A DNA stretch of 64,000 bases from UTCFX2 sp963788145 (GTDB lineage: Bacteria; Chloroflexota; Anaerolineae; Anaerolineales; UBA4823): NCBI GenBank assembly GCA_963788145.1, contig CAWBFQ010000003.1:1116001-1180000 (forward strand), given 5' to 3'. Numbering within the stretch: position 1 is the first letter of the stretch; every line of letters begins with the position of its first letter. The notes under the pieces are model-generated. The model saw nothing but the letters and a program-made list of their open reading frames with translations. It searched no databases and had not been told where the DNA came from. This document shows, in pieces, positions 18,906 to 28,367 of this stretch. Made by a program: the position numbers and the translations under genes.

Positions 18906-19676
18906 ATGAGTACAAAATTCTTGATCCAGTCTTCAAACCCTGCGCTTCTAGAGAAAGCCACCAGGATCGCCCATGAATTCGGGCAAAAATATAGCATCGA
19001 TGACATCGTTGGGATTGTCTTCTTAGGCGCAATTACACGCGGATATTTTGATCGCTCGGCCGATATCGACATTGCGATATTTAAAAAACAGACCGCAGAC
19101 ATCCCTTTGAAAGACAAGTTTCTGAAGATTGATGATATTGAAGTCCAGATTTGGCTGTCGGATTATGAAAGCGAAGTTACGAATTCATGGGATATGGCGA
19201 AACGTTGGACCTATTCTCATGGACAGATTTATTTTGATCCGCAGGGAAGAATCGCTCAATTGCTCAAAGAAAAGGTTCCGCTGAGACCTGAGGAAAAGAG
19301 ATGGCTGGTGATGTCAGGGTTCACCCTATCGGAGTGGTATGTGAATCGATTGACCCAGTTGTGGATCGAGCGCGGCAATAGGATCAGCGCGCAGCATATG
19401 TTCGATCAAGGGATCAACTATTTCTTCGATATGTTATTTGGTTTAAATAATGAGTTAGTGGCGGATACGAAATGGCGTTATTACTGCGTAGAACAATTAG
19501 AACGCTTACCCGATCATTTTCAAGAACGAATCAAAGAGACAATGCTGCTGCATTCATTTACAATGGATGAATTAGAAAGGCGAAAAAAGGTTTTTATGGA
19601 AATGTGGGCGGAAATGAAACCGATTGTTGAAGCAGAAATCCAAATGACTTTTGATGAAATGCTACAGATCGTCTAG
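18906..19676 (+). CDS. nucleotidyltransferase-fold protein (Pol-beta superfamily)
   Basis: About 256 residues. The N-terminal half has GAITRGYFDRSADIDIAIF, the Gx...DxD signature of minimal nucleotidyltransferases; the usual G-S is G-A here. The rest is helical. Related proteins modify small molecules such as aminoglycosides or act in toxin-antitoxin systems; the substrate is not evident. It is one of five such sequences in the window. Confidence 0.65.
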   Translation: MSTKFLIQSSNPALLEKATRIAHEFGQKYSIDDIVGIVFLGAITRGYFDRSADIDIAIFKKQTADIPLKDKFLKIDDIEVQIWLSDYESEVTNSWDMAKRWTYSHGQIYFDPQGRIAQLLKEKVPLRPEEKRWLVMSGFTLSEWYVNRLTQLWIERGNRISAQHMFDQGINYFFDMLFGLNNELVADTKWRYYCVEQLERLPDHFQERIKETMLLHSFTMDELERRKKVFMEMWAEMKPIVEAEIQMTFDEMLQIV

Positions 19677-19807
19677 CTGCAGGATCGGTGACAATTTTCG
19701 CCCATTTTTCTGGTTTTCGGTTTATACTGTTATCCAGCATTGCCCACGCTCAACCAGTTGGCTGCAGCGCTAACAGCTATATGGCTATACGCAAACAAGG
19801 AGGGATC

Positions 19808-20209
19808 ATGGCTTATTACCTCAAACTCTATCTCGCGACACTGATTGCATTCCTGGCAATCGATATGGTCTGGCTTGTCTTTGTAGCCCGCGCTTTCTAT
19901 CAAAAGCAAATCGGTTTTCTATTGAGTCCGAATCCCAATTGGGTCGCAGCGATCATTTTCTATTTGCTGTTCGTCGCCGGGCTGCTGGTGTTCGTGGTTT
20001 TACCCGGGTTGGAGGATCAATCGCTCAAAACCACCCTGCTGCGGGCGGCTTTGTTTGGACTGGTTTCATACGCCACCTATGACCTGACCAACCTCGCTAC
20101 GGTGAAGGATTGGCCGCTGCCGCTCACTATGGTGGATTTGGCGTGGGGAACCGTCTTGAGCGTAATGGTCAGTTGGGTCAGTTTTATGGTGGGCAAGTGG
20201 CTTGGCTAG
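19808..20209 (+). CDS. DUF2177 family membrane protein
   Basis: 133 residues, four transmembrane helices with the family features DMVWL in helix 1 and YATYDLTNLATVKDWP in the third. AAGGAGGG lies just before ATG 19808. Function of the family is unknown. First gene of a tightly packed run to 22977. Confidence 0.8.
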   Translation: MAYYLKLYLATLIAFLAIDMVWLVFVARAFYQKQIGFLLSPNPNWVAAIIFYLLFVAGLLVFVVLPGLEDQSLKTTLLRAALFGLVSYATYDLTNLATVKDWPLPLTMVDLAWGTVLSVMVSWVSFMVGKWLG

Positions 20210-20237
20210 GAAATTGAGCGAGGCAACAAAGGAGAGT

Positions 20238-21074
20238 ATGACCATTCGCATTGTCACCGACAGCACTTGTGATCTGCCCGAAGAGACGATCAACCGACAC
20301 GCCATCGCTGTCGTCCCGCTGACGATCCATGTCGGCGACAAAGCCTTCCAGGATGGCGTTGACCTTACCCACAGGGAGTTCTATACCCAACTCCCCCATT
20401 TCAATCCATACCCCACAACCGCCACGCCTGGTCCCGAAGTTTTCACACAAGTCTTCGAGCGCCTGGCAGGCGAAGGCGCGCAAGCCATCCTGTCCATTCA
20501 CATCTCGGAAACGTTGAGCGCCACCGTCAACTCGGCGCGCCTCGCCGCGGAGCAGTTCAAGCGCATCCCGGTCAGCGTGCTGGATTCGACTCAACTCAGC
20601 CTCGGGATGGGGTTTATCGTCGAGCGCGCCGCCCAGCTGGCAGAGTTGGGAGAAGAAGCGCAGGAAATTATCTCCGCCTTGAAAAACCTGATGAAGCGCG
20701 TCTACGTCTTCGCCTCACTGAAAACGCTCGAATATCTGCGCCGCAGTGGACGGATGAATATTGCCCTGGCCAGGTTTGGCGAACTGATCCAACTCAAGCC
20801 TTTGCTCCACATGCACATGGGCAAAGCCAGCGCTTACCGCGCCCGCACCCAAAAGCGCGCCGCTGCCCGCCTGCTCGAATGGCTGGCGGCGTATGCGCCT
20901 TACGAAAAACTCGCCATCGTGCACGCGGGCGTTCACGAGGAAGCTGAAGCTTTGCGACAGCAAGCGCTTTCCTATTTTCCGCAAGGCGAAGTCCTCATCA
21001 CCGAAATCACGCCCCTGCTCGGCGCACATCTCGGCATCGGCGCACTCGGATTTGCCTGCATCTCAAAGGAGTAA
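20238..21074 (+). CDS. degV: DegV family fatty-acid-binding protein
   Basis: Full-length DegV fold (278 residues): N-terminal IVTDSTCDLP, then the TATPGPEVF segment and the ILSIHIS...SATVNSARLAA fatty-acid pocket region. Family members bind a fatty acid that the FakA kinase phosphorylates. No fakA is in the window. AAAGG precedes ATG 20238; the next gene starts 5 nt after its stop. Confidence 0.85.
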   Translation: MTIRIVTDSTCDLPEETINRHAIAVVPLTIHVGDKAFQDGVDLTHREFYTQLPHFNPYPTTATPGPEVFTQVFERLAGEGAQAILSIHISETLSATVNSARLAAEQFKRIPVSVLDSTQLSLGMGFIVERAAQLAELGEEAQEIISALKNLMKRVYVFASLKTLEYLRRSGRMNIALARFGELIQLKPLLHMHMGKASAYRARTQKRAAARLLEWLAAYAPYEKLAIVHAGVHEEAEALRQQALSYFPQGEVLITEITPLLGAHLGIGALGFACISKE

Positions 21075-21078
21075 ATTC

Positions 21079-21405
21079 ATGAAACTCGCCAAACTCATTT
21101 CAATTCTCGGTATGCTTGCCATGACTGTCGTACTCGTCAATGGGTTCACACGCGGCGACTTCTTCAGCGAAGGCAGTCAGCTCCTGGCCATGCCCTGGGG
21201 GATTGTCTCACTGGTGGACCTGTACACCGGCTTTACGCTCTTCTCCTGCTGGATCATCTACCGCGAGAAATCCCTGCCGGTCGCCATCCTGTGGACAATC
21301 GCCATGCTGACTTTGGGTTTCTTCGCTGGCAGTTTGTACGCTTTCATCGCTCTGCAAACCAGCGGAAACGACTGGCGCAAATTCTGGCTGGGAAAACATG
21401 CTTAG
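21079..21405 (+). CDS. DUF1475-type small membrane protein
   Basis: 108 residues with three hydrophobic segments and the conserved MPWGIVSLVDLYTGF stretch seen in this family. AAAGGAG precedes ATG 21079. Its last codons overlap the next gene by 8 nt, so the two are translationally coupled. Role unknown. Confidence 0.7.
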   Translation: MKLAKLISILGMLAMTVVLVNGFTRGDFFSEGSQLLAMPWGIVSLVDLYTGFTLFSCWIIYREKSLPVAILWTIAMLTLGFFAGSLYAFIALQTSGNDWRKFWLGKHA

Positions 21406-22072
21406 TAAGGGGCGTGAACTGCTGGATGAACTTCGCACGGTGGCGGGGAATGTCGGTCTTTTGGATACGATCGCGCCGCCCATTCTATTTTTGCTGCTGA
21501 ACGGGTTGGCGGGATTTAATGCCGCCATGATCGGCGCGCTGGGAACAGCCTTGTCGATCGCCATCCTGCGGCTTCGCCGCAGACAATCTCTGCTCTATTC
21601 GCTGGCGGGCATGGCAAGCGTCGGTCTGGCGATTGCGCTGGCTTTTCTGCTCGGCCGTTCGGAGGGCTATTTTCTACCCGGCATCGTCAACGGCGGGCTG
21701 ATGATTGCGCTTGCCCTGGTCAGCCTGGCAATCCGCAAGCCGATGGCGGCCTGGACGAGTTATCTCGCCCGCCGCTGGCCGCTCGACTGGTACTGGCACG
21801 CCCGCGTCCGTCCCGCCTACTCCGAAGTGACGCTGGCCTGGATTGTGTTCTTCGCCCTGCGTCTCTATTGGCAGGTGACGCTTTTTCAAGGACAAAACGT
21901 CAGCCAGCTCGCCCTGGTCAACGCGCTGACAGGCTGGCCTGCGACCCTCGTTCTGCTCATCCTCAGCTACCTGTACGGAACCTGGCGACTGGCGGCGCTG
22001 CACGGCCCCAGCGTGGAGGAATTTCGCAACAACACTCCTGCGCCCTGGCAAAGTCAACGCCGCGGGTTCTAA
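21398..22072 (+). CDS. DUF3159-like membrane protein
   Basis: 224 residues, about six transmembrane helices with cytoplasmic ends rich in Arg. The segment RPAYSEVTLAWIVFFALR and the repeated LNGLAGFNAAMIGALGTAL pattern match DUF3159 membrane proteins. Function unknown. Part of the 19808-22977 gene run. Confidence 0.65.
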   Translation: MLSKGRELLDELRTVAGNVGLLDTIAPPILFLLLNGLAGFNAAMIGALGTALSIAILRLRRRQSLLYSLAGMASVGLAIALAFLLGRSEGYFLPGIVNGGLMIALALVSLAIRKPMAAWTSYLARRWPLDWYWHARVRPAYSEVTLAWIVFFALRLYWQVTLFQGQNVSQLALVNALTGWPATLVLLILSYLYGTWRLAALHGPSVEEFRNNTPAPWQSQRRGF

Positions 22073-22110
22073 TCTCTATCCAAAAGGATTCTATTCAAGG
22101 ATAAAACTCT

Positions 22111-22977
22111 ATGAAATCAGCCGATCGCATTGCACTGATCACATTCCCCTTTTTGATCTTGATTGGGTTTCTCATCGCTTTGGCGGGCAGCCAAGGTGGG
22201 GCTTTGATCTTTGGCGTTCCAATATTTGCCCTGTCTGTTGGGCTGATCTTTCTCATTCAGTGGATCGCATTTATCCCCGCATATTTGCAGCAGACTGAAA
22301 AATTCTTCGACCTGACCGGAAGCATCACGTATGTTTCCGTCATCACCATTGCCCTGTTATTGAGCGCCGGCGCTGACGCCCGATCCATCCTCCTCTGGGC
22401 TTTGGTTGTCATCTGGGCAATCCGATTGGGCAGTTTCCTGTTCGGGCGGATCAAAAAAGCAGGCAAGGATGATCGTTTTGATGCCTTAAAACCCTCCTTT
22501 ATCCGTTTCCTGATCGTATGGACGATCCAAGGTTTGTGGGTGACGTTCACAATGGCAGCCGCGCTGGTCGCCATCACCGCAACCCAACGAAAAGGATTAG
22601 ATTTATTTGCCCTGGTCGGTTTTCTGATCTGGGTTTTCGGATTCACAATTGAAGTGATCGCCGATTCCCAAAAAAGGCGCTTCAGCGCAGACCCAGAGAA
22701 CAAGGGTAAGTTTATTCAAACGGGCTTATGGTCTCGATCCCGCCACCCCAATTATTTTGGCGAGATCGTTCTCTGGATTGGCGCAGCGCTGATCGCTCTT
22801 CCCGTCCTGCAAGGCTGGCAGTGGGTCGCCTTGATTTCTCCTGTTTTCGTCACAATCCTGCTTACTCGTGTCAGCGGCGTTCCCCTGCTTGAGAAGAAGG
22901 CGGATGAAAAATGGGGCGGGCAGGAAGATTACGAAGCCTATAAAAAGAGAACTCCGGTATTAATTCCACGACTATGA
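22111..22977 (+). CDS. DUF1295 (steroid 5-alpha-reductase-like) membrane protein
   Basis: 288 residues, seven or more membrane helices. The C-terminal signature GLWSRSRHPNYFGEIVLW is the isoprenylcysteine-methyltransferase/5-alpha-reductase-like motif of DUF1295 proteins. Family members are thought to bind NADPH or SAM, but no activity is proven. Last gene of the run, followed by a hairpin between convergent genes. Confidence 0.85.
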   Translation: MKSADRIALITFPFLILIGFLIALAGSQGGALIFGVPIFALSVGLIFLIQWIAFIPAYLQQTEKFFDLTGSITYVSVITIALLLSAGADARSILLWALVVIWAIRLGSFLFGRIKKAGKDDRFDALKPSFIRFLIVWTIQGLWVTFTMAAALVAITATQRKGLDLFALVGFLIWVFGFTIEVIADSQKRRFSADPENKGKFIQTGLWSRSRHPNYFGEIVLWIGAALIALPVLQGWQWVALISPVFVTILLTRVSGVPLLEKKADEKWGGQEDYEAYKKRTPVLIPRL

Positions 22978-22982
22978 TTCTT

Positions 22983-22999
22983 GTCTGAACATTTCAGAC
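22983..22999. terminator. bidirectional terminator-like hairpin
   Basis: GTCTGAA / TTCAGAC with a 3-nt loop sits in the 27-bp gap between convergent genes. T-rich stretches are short on both sides. Confidence 0.4.
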
Positions 23000-23004
23000 C
23001 GAAG

Positions 23005-24198
23005 TCAGAAATTTACCTCCACGCTCATCCCGGCGAATAAACCCTGCGGGAGCTCATCCAGATCGATGATGGTGCGGTAAACCACATCTCCGCCCAGCAT
23101 GTCGGCTAACGGCGAGATCTGGCTCAGCCGCCCGCCCACCTCCAGACCCAGGGCTTCGATCAAAACCGTCACATGTTGGCCGATCTCGATCTTGGGCAGG
23201 TCGCGCTCGCTCAGATCGGTGGTCTCCACGCGCATATGATCCAGGTCTGCCAGCAGTAAGACCGCCTGACCAGGGATCACCCATTCACCGCTGTGCACAT
23301 CCAGGCGCGCCACGGTCCCGGCGAAGGGGGCTTTCAAAGCCAGCTTGTCGAGCTGGGCGCGGGCAGCGTCCAGGGCGGCCTGGGCATTCGCCAGGCGGGA
23401 TTGCGAAACGGCAACTTCGGCCGGGTCTGGACCTTCTTTCCAATCTTCGAAAACTTGCAAAGCCTCAGCCAGGTCAACCTGGGCAACCTGCAGCGCAGTC
23501 TCGTATTGCAAGCGTTTGACCGCCGCATTGTAATCGGCCTGGGCGCGGTCCAAGATTTCCTTCAAGTCTTCGCGGGTGTTGTTCGTCGAAGGGAAATAGC
23601 GGTACGGTTCGAAAGCAACCCGGGCCGCGTCCAGGCTGGCCTGAGTCTGCTGCAATGCCTGGTTGGCGCTGAGGTGAGCCTGCCCGGAGGGGACGGTGAA
23701 GTTATCGAGCTGATAGGTGGCGTCACGAACAGCTTTGGTCGCGTCGGAGATGCGGGCTAACGCCTTGGCGCGCAATTCCTGCACGCTCTTTGAGAGATCC
23801 TGTTGGGCTTTCTGGGCTGAGGCCAGCTCGAATTCGGCGCTGGCGATGGCAGCCTGCAGGTCTTCCTTCCCGGCCAGGTACAACAGCGGCTGCCCGGCTT
23901 GCACACGATCTCCGACCGCCGCTTCAACGGCGTCGATCTTGCCCGATAGCGTGAAGACCAGGCTGGCTTGTTGGGCCGGGGCAACCACACCCGAAGCGCG
24001 CACGCCTGCGCCCAAACTGGCAGCCGCGCCAGAGGCGGACGGGGCGGAGACATTTGCGCCTTCGCCCCCCAACACCACGGTCGGCAGCGGAGTGGGGGTC
24101 GTCTTCCCGGCGCCAAGGCAGCCGGACAGGCTTAGCGCAAACACCACAGCCAGCGGGATGGCTTTAAGCAGCTTATGGCGGAGCTGGACGGGCCTCAT
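23005..24198 (-). CDS. periplasmic adaptor (HlyD/MacA-type) lipoprotein of ABC efflux system
   Basis: 397 residues with lipobox LSLSGC near residue 27. Biotinyl-lipoyl-like halves flank a long coiled coil: VVAPAQQASLVFTLSGKI at the start, heptad-rich helices around residues 115-280, then LKAPFAGTVARLDVHSGEW. It links the inner-membrane ABC transporter to the outside or to an outer-membrane channel. Last gene of the operon, 3 nt after the ATPase. Confidence 0.85.
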   Translation of the reverse strand: MRPVQLRHKLLKAIPLAVVFALSLSGCLGAGKTTPTPLPTVVLGGEGANVSAPSASGAAASLGAGVRASGVVAPAQQASLVFTLSGKIDAVEAAVGDRVQAGQPLLYLAGKEDLQAAIASAEFELASAQKAQQDLSKSVQELRAKALARISDATKAVRDATYQLDNFTVPSGQAHLSANQALQQTQASLDAARVAFEPYRYFPSTNNTREDLKEILDRAQADYNAAVKRLQYETALQVAQVDLAEALQVFEDWKEGPDPAEVAVSQSRLANAQAALDAARAQLDKLALKAPFAGTVARLDVHSGEWVIPGQAVLLLADLDHMRVETTDLSERDLPKIEIGQHVTVLIEALGLEVGGRLSQISPLADMLGGDVVYRTIIDLDELPQGLFAGMSVEVNF

Positions 24199-24201
24199 GT
24201 C

Positions 24202-24921
24202 TCAGCCTCCCATACCGATCTTCTCCATCTCGATTTGCTCCCCGGCCAGTTCTTCGACAATGCGGCCGTCCTGCAGGCGGATGATCCGGCGGGCGTATTG
24301 AATGACGCGCGGGTCGTGGGTGGCAAAGATGAAGGTCACGCCGGTTTCCTGGTTCAGGCGGGCCATGATGTCCATGACCTGCTTACCGTTGGCTGTGTCC
24401 AGGTTGGCGGTCGGCTCGTCCGCCAGGATCAAAGCCGGGTTGGAGGCCAGAGCGCGGGCGACTGCCACTCGCTGCTGCTGACCGCCGCTGAGCTGATCTG
24501 GGCGGTTAGCGGCGCGCTCAGCCAGGTCGACCGCCTTCAGCAGCTCCATCACCCGCTCTCGGCGGGCGGAGGGCTTGACGCCATCCAGGAGCAGCGGCAG
24601 CTCGACATTCTCATAAGCCGAGAGGGTCGGGATCAAGGCAAAGAACTGGAAGATGAAACCGATCGACTTCTGGCGCATATCGGCGCGCTGGTTGCGGTTG
24701 AGGTGGGTGACATCCTTCCCATTGACAAACACCTGACCGCTGGTGGGCTGATCCAGGCAGCCGATCAATTGCAGCAGGGTGGTCTTACCGGAGCCGGACG
24801 GCCCCACCAGGGCGGTGAATTCTCCGCTTTGGATCGTGAAGCTCACCCCTCGCAGCGCCTGGGTCTCCACATCGCCGGTCTTATAATAACGAGTTGCGTT
24901 TTCGATTTTGACGACTTCCAT
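24202..24921 (-). CDS. ABC transporter ATP-binding protein (MacB/LolD type)
   Basis: 239 residues, complete nucleotide-binding domain: Walker A GPSGSGKTT, signature LSGGQQQR, Walker B ALILADEPT followed by ANLD, H-loop FATHD. Placed between the permeases and the adaptor in one operon, it powers the MacB-like exporter. Confidence 0.9.
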   Translation of the reverse strand: MEVVKIENATRYYKTGDVETQALRGVSFTIQSGEFTALVGPSGSGKTTLLQLIGCLDQPTSGQVFVNGKDVTHLNRNQRADMRQKSIGFIFQFFALIPTLSAYENVELPLLLDGVKPSARRERVMELLKAVDLAERAANRPDQLSGGQQQRVAVARALASNPALILADEPTANLDTANGKQVMDIMARLNQETGVTFIFATHDPRVIQYARRIIRLQDGRIVEELAGEQIEMEKIGMGG

Positions 24922-24930
24922 TCTATGCTC

Positions 24931-26148
24931 CTATTTTTCAGCCCGCAGAGCCGCGACCGGCTCCATACGAGCAGCCAACACTGCCGGAATCAGCCCGGCG
25001 AACAATGAAATCACAAATGCCATCAGCGCCAGAGAGATCAGATCGTTCACGGCCAGGTCTGCATAGACCCGATCGCCCAACAAAATGCCCGTGAGGCCCA
25101 TATCCCCGATATAAAAACCGGTTCGGTTGAAAAAGGCGACAACCAGCACCCCCAGGACCATCCCCAAAGCCACCCCGCCAAGAGCCAACAGGCTTGTTTC
25201 CGTCAGGAAGATGGCCATGATGCGCCGGCTTTTCATCCCGATCGCGGCCAGGATGCCGATTTCACGGGTGCGCTCGAAGACTGACATCAGCAGGGTGTTG
25301 ATGATGACGGTGACCGTGATGCCCAGGACGATCAGGTAGATGAAATAGATATATACGCTCGACATTTCATCCATCTGCGTCACCAATTCATTCATCTGCT
25401 CCCAGGTTAACACCTGCAGGTTTGGCGCCTGGAGGGCCTGGGCGACTGCCGGGGCCTGCTCTTTATTCTGCAGCAGGATGAATATTGTGCTGGCATGTTT
25501 TTCGGTCTGGGTGATCGACTGCGCCTTGGCAAGCGGCATGAAGACCGTCACCCCGTCGAAGGCGCTGGTTTGAGTGGAATAGACGCCGCGGATGATGAAA
25601 AGCTGCTCGCTGATATCACCGTTGGCAGTATTGATCGAGAGCGAAATCTGATCGCCCGAATTGAGATCGAGCTTTTCGGCCAGGGCCTGACCAATCAGCA
25701 CGCCGGAGCGGTCGTCGGGGTCGAGAAAGTCTCCGCTGAGCATGCCATCGCGGTAGGGGTCGTTGCCCGCCGAAGGAGGATCGATCCCCATGATGCGCAC
25801 CCCGGCTGTGCGGTCGCCGGCGGAGACAATGCCGCTGGCATACAGGCGTGGGGTAGCCACCCGCACCGGCTGCAGGGAGGCGATCTGAGCAGCCAGCAGG
25901 TCGGGGTCTTGCACAAGGTCTTCCCATTTCAGGCTGGTCTTGCCCTCTTCATAACTTTTCGCCCGCACTTGCAAATGGCCGCTCTGCAGGCGGATGCCCA
26001 GGTTGATTGCGCCGCTCATCTCTCCCCGGAAAAAACCGGCGATCAACAGCAGCAGCGCCAGGCCGATCGCCAGAGCCAGCGCCGAGAACAACGAGCGCCT
26101 TTTGTTGCGGCCTAAGTTGCGGATACCCATTTTGATCGTTTCAAGCAT
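24931..26148 (-). CDS. FtsX/MacB-type ABC permease, second of two
   Basis: 405 residues: one N-terminal helix (MLETIKMGIRNLGRNKRRS motif), a large extracytoplasmic MacB-PCD-like domain (residues 40-260), and three C-terminal helices containing the EIGILAAIGMKSRRIM coupling motif. Probably forms a heterodimer with the permease at 26184. Confidence 0.88.
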   Translation of the reverse strand: MLETIKMGIRNLGRNKRRSLFSALALAIGLALLLLIAGFFRGEMSGAINLGIRLQSGHLQVRAKSYEEGKTSLKWEDLVQDPDLLAAQIASLQPVRVATPRLYASGIVSAGDRTAGVRIMGIDPPSAGNDPYRDGMLSGDFLDPDDRSGVLIGQALAEKLDLNSGDQISLSINTANGDISEQLFIIRGVYSTQTSAFDGVTVFMPLAKAQSITQTEKHASTIFILLQNKEQAPAVAQALQAPNLQVLTWEQMNELVTQMDEMSSVYIYFIYLIVLGITVTVIINTLLMSVFERTREIGILAAIGMKSRRIMAIFLTETSLLALGGVALGMVLGVLVVAFFNRTGFYIGDMGLTGILLGDRVYADLAVNDLISLALMAFVISLFAGLIPAVLAARMEPVAALRAEK

Positions 26149-26183
26149 ATAGAACCTCAGCCTTCCTGTGGAATGGATAGATT

Positions 26184-27413
26184 TCAGACATAGTGTAGGG
26201 CCTGGGCCGGCTCGCGGCTGGCGGCGTCTCCGGCTGGGATCAAGGCGGCTAGCACGGCAATGGAAGCCATGGTCAATGTTCGGAAGACAATCTTGTTCAG
26301 CCCCCAGGTCGGGTAGATGCGCCCATCGATCAGAGCGGTGAAGCTGGCGACATCCGTGTATGCGGAATAATCAACACCCACCTGGCGCAGGATGGCATTA
26401 CACAGCAGCCCAAAAATGATACCAGCAGCCACTCCCACCATCCCCATCATCAACCCTTCCAGCAGGAACAGCCAGCGGATCTGGCGCGGCTTCAGACCCA
26501 GCGCGCCCAACACGCCGATTTCACGCATGCGCTCATAGACCGCCATCAAGAGCATGTTCAGGATGCCGATGCCGGCGATGAGCATAATGACCATGCTCAT
26601 GATGTTCATCACACCGTCCTTTGAGCGGATTGCGGCGCGCAGCTCGGGAAAATTGGTTTCCCAGGAATCGATTTCATAACCGGACAGCGCCGGTCGCAAG
26701 GCGGTCAGCACTGCGGCCTCCTGACCCAATTGGGCTAAGGTGACCGTCACCTCGGTGGATTGTCCGCTGAGGTCATAGAGCGTCTGGCCTTCGAGCAGCG
26801 AGATGTAGACAAATTGCTTCTCAACGTCAGTCATGCCCAGGTCGTAGATTCCGACCACCGTCATGGTGCGCTGGCGCATCTGTTGGTGCGTGCTGCGCCC
26901 AACCAGCGTGATTCGGTCGCCCACCCCCACACCCATCTCCTGCGCCAGCCCCATTCCGATAAAGACCACATCTCCATCATCGGCGGTCAGGAATCGCCCG
27001 GCGGTCACATTGCGCGCCGCCAGGTTCACCTTGGCTTCGGCTTCCGGCTCGATGGCGGTGATGCCGACGGCAAAAGCGCCCTCGCGGCTGGTCGCCAGCC
27101 CGCCGGTGTTGATCCGCCGGGAAGCAGCCACCACCTGCGGTTGAGCCAGGGCAACCTGCACAACAGCCTGGTCATCCGGCAGCGGCAGGAGCGGGTTTTG
27201 ATCCACCTGAGCCCGGTAGCCCAGGGCGTGGACCTGGATATTGCCGGCGTAGATTTTGACCGCGTTGCCATAGACTGCCTGGTCGAAACCGGCCATCATC
27301 CCATCGTACAAGATCATCATGGTCAACACCAGGGCAATCGCCGAGATCACGATCAGCGTGCGGCGGCGGTGGCGCCAGAGGTTGCGCCAGGATTGCATCA
27401 AATAGAGTTTCAT
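26184..27413 (-). CDS. FtsX/MacB-type ABC permease, first of two
   Basis: 409 residues with the same architecture as the neighbouring permease: helix 1 after SWRNLWRHRRR, a periplasmic domain, then three helices with REIGVLGALGLKPRQI. It starts 3 nt after the TetR gene, so all five genes read as one transcript. Confidence 0.88.
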   Translation of the reverse strand: MKLYLMQSWRNLWRHRRRTLIVISAIALVLTMMILYDGMMAGFDQAVYGNAVKIYAGNIQVHALGYRAQVDQNPLLPLPDDQAVVQVALAQPQVVAASRRINTGGLATSREGAFAVGITAIEPEAEAKVNLAARNVTAGRFLTADDGDVVFIGMGLAQEMGVGVGDRITLVGRSTHQQMRQRTMTVVGIYDLGMTDVEKQFVYISLLEGQTLYDLSGQSTEVTVTLAQLGQEAAVLTALRPALSGYEIDSWETNFPELRAAIRSKDGVMNIMSMVIMLIAGIGILNMLLMAVYERMREIGVLGALGLKPRQIRWLFLLEGLMMGMVGVAAGIIFGLLCNAILRQVGVDYSAYTDVASFTALIDGRIYPTWGLNKIVFRTLTMASIAVLAALIPAGDAASREPAQALHYV

Positions 27414-27416
27414 CCG

Positions 27417-28178
27417 TTATGATCCTTTCATTGTCGAGAACCCGCCAGCGGAGGTTGTGCCTGGCGCCGCGGGGATCAGCTCTTCTTTATCAAACCATTC
27501 CAACAACGTGTCCAACTCGACCAGCCGCAGCGAGCCTGGGGCTGCGCCCAGCACGCGCTCGATCGCCTGGGTCAGCGCAGCCACGTAGTTGGTCACCTCG
27601 TCGGTCAGGGCGGTGGGATCGCGCTCGTCCTTCGAGAGCAGCAGCTCGCTGATAATGTTGCTCAGACCATCCACGATATACACAATCACCCGGCAAACCT
27701 GATCGGGATAGGCGGCGTCGAAGACGCCTTCACGAACGCCTTGCTTGACGATCTCTCCCAGCACAGGGGTCAGGCGGGTCAGCGAGAAGGTGAACAGGCG
27801 CTGGCGGAAAATTGCGTTCTCGTCAGCCATCCAGACCCGCAGGATCGAGAGCATGAGATCCCTTCGATCCGTTTTCCAGCGCAGGGCGCGCTCGAAATAT
27901 CCTTCCAATTTCTGCACGGCTGAGAGATGCGGATCGGAGGCGATCGTCTCCAGCAGCGGCAGGATCTCGTCATCGACCATGTGTTCGACCAGAGCCTGGG
28001 TCAGGCTGCTCTTTGAATCGAAGTAATGGTAAAACGCGCCCTTGGAGATCTTCAGCTCATCGAGCAGATCCTGGAGGGTGATGCTGTCAAAGCCGCGGGT
28101 GTAGACCAACTGGCGGGCGGCGGTGAGTATCTCGCTGCGCCGGGCAGCATATTCTTGTTCTATGACAATGCGACCCAT
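27417..28178 (-). CDS. TetR/AcrR family repressor of the efflux operon
   Basis: 253 residues. N-terminal helix-turn-helix DSITLQDLLDELKISKGAFYHYFDSK is classical TetR. The C-terminal ligand-binding domain is helical and longer than usual. The gene leads the efflux operon, and a palindrome lies 16 nt before its start codon, so it most likely represses itself and the exporter until an inducer, probably an exported compound, binds. Confidence 0.9.
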   Translation of the reverse strand: MGRIVIEQEYAARRSEILTAARQLVYTRGFDSITLQDLLDELKISKGAFYHYFDSKSSLTQALVEHMVDDEILPLLETIASDPHLSAVQKLEGYFERALRWKTDRRDLMLSILRVWMADENAIFRQRLFTFSLTRLTPVLGEIVKQGVREGVFDAAYPDQVCRVIVYIVDGLSNIISELLLSKDERDPTALTDEVTNYVAALTQAIERVLGAAPGSLRLVELDTLLEWFDKEELIPAAPGTTSAGGFSTMKGS

Positions 28179-28194
28179 GATAGTCCCAATAAAT

Positions 28195-28211
28195 AAACCG
28201 ACCGTCGGTTT
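28195..28211. promoter_or_regulatory. TetR-type operator palindrome
   Basis: AAACCGAC-C-GTCGGTTT is a perfect 17-bp palindrome with one central base. It lies between the -10 box and the tetR start codon, where a bound repressor would block transcription. Confidence 0.75.
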
Positions 28212-28222
28212 AATATTGGCGT

Positions 28223-28251
28223 AGTATATCGCCAGTTTCGGTGGGTGTCAA
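28223..28251 (-). promoter_or_regulatory. strong sigma70 promoter of the efflux operon
   Basis: On the minus strand TTGACA (28251-28246), a 17-bp spacer and TATACT (28228-28223). Both boxes are at or next to consensus, and the operator is immediately downstream. Confidence 0.75.
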
Positions 28252-28367
28252 TAGGCGGCTAAGCACGGCATCGGCAATCCTGTTTCATTTTTTTATTAAT
28301 CTCTGGTAGGATTATGATATGTTATTGGCATAAACAAAAATGGTTGCAGGATGAGGAAATTTTCAAG

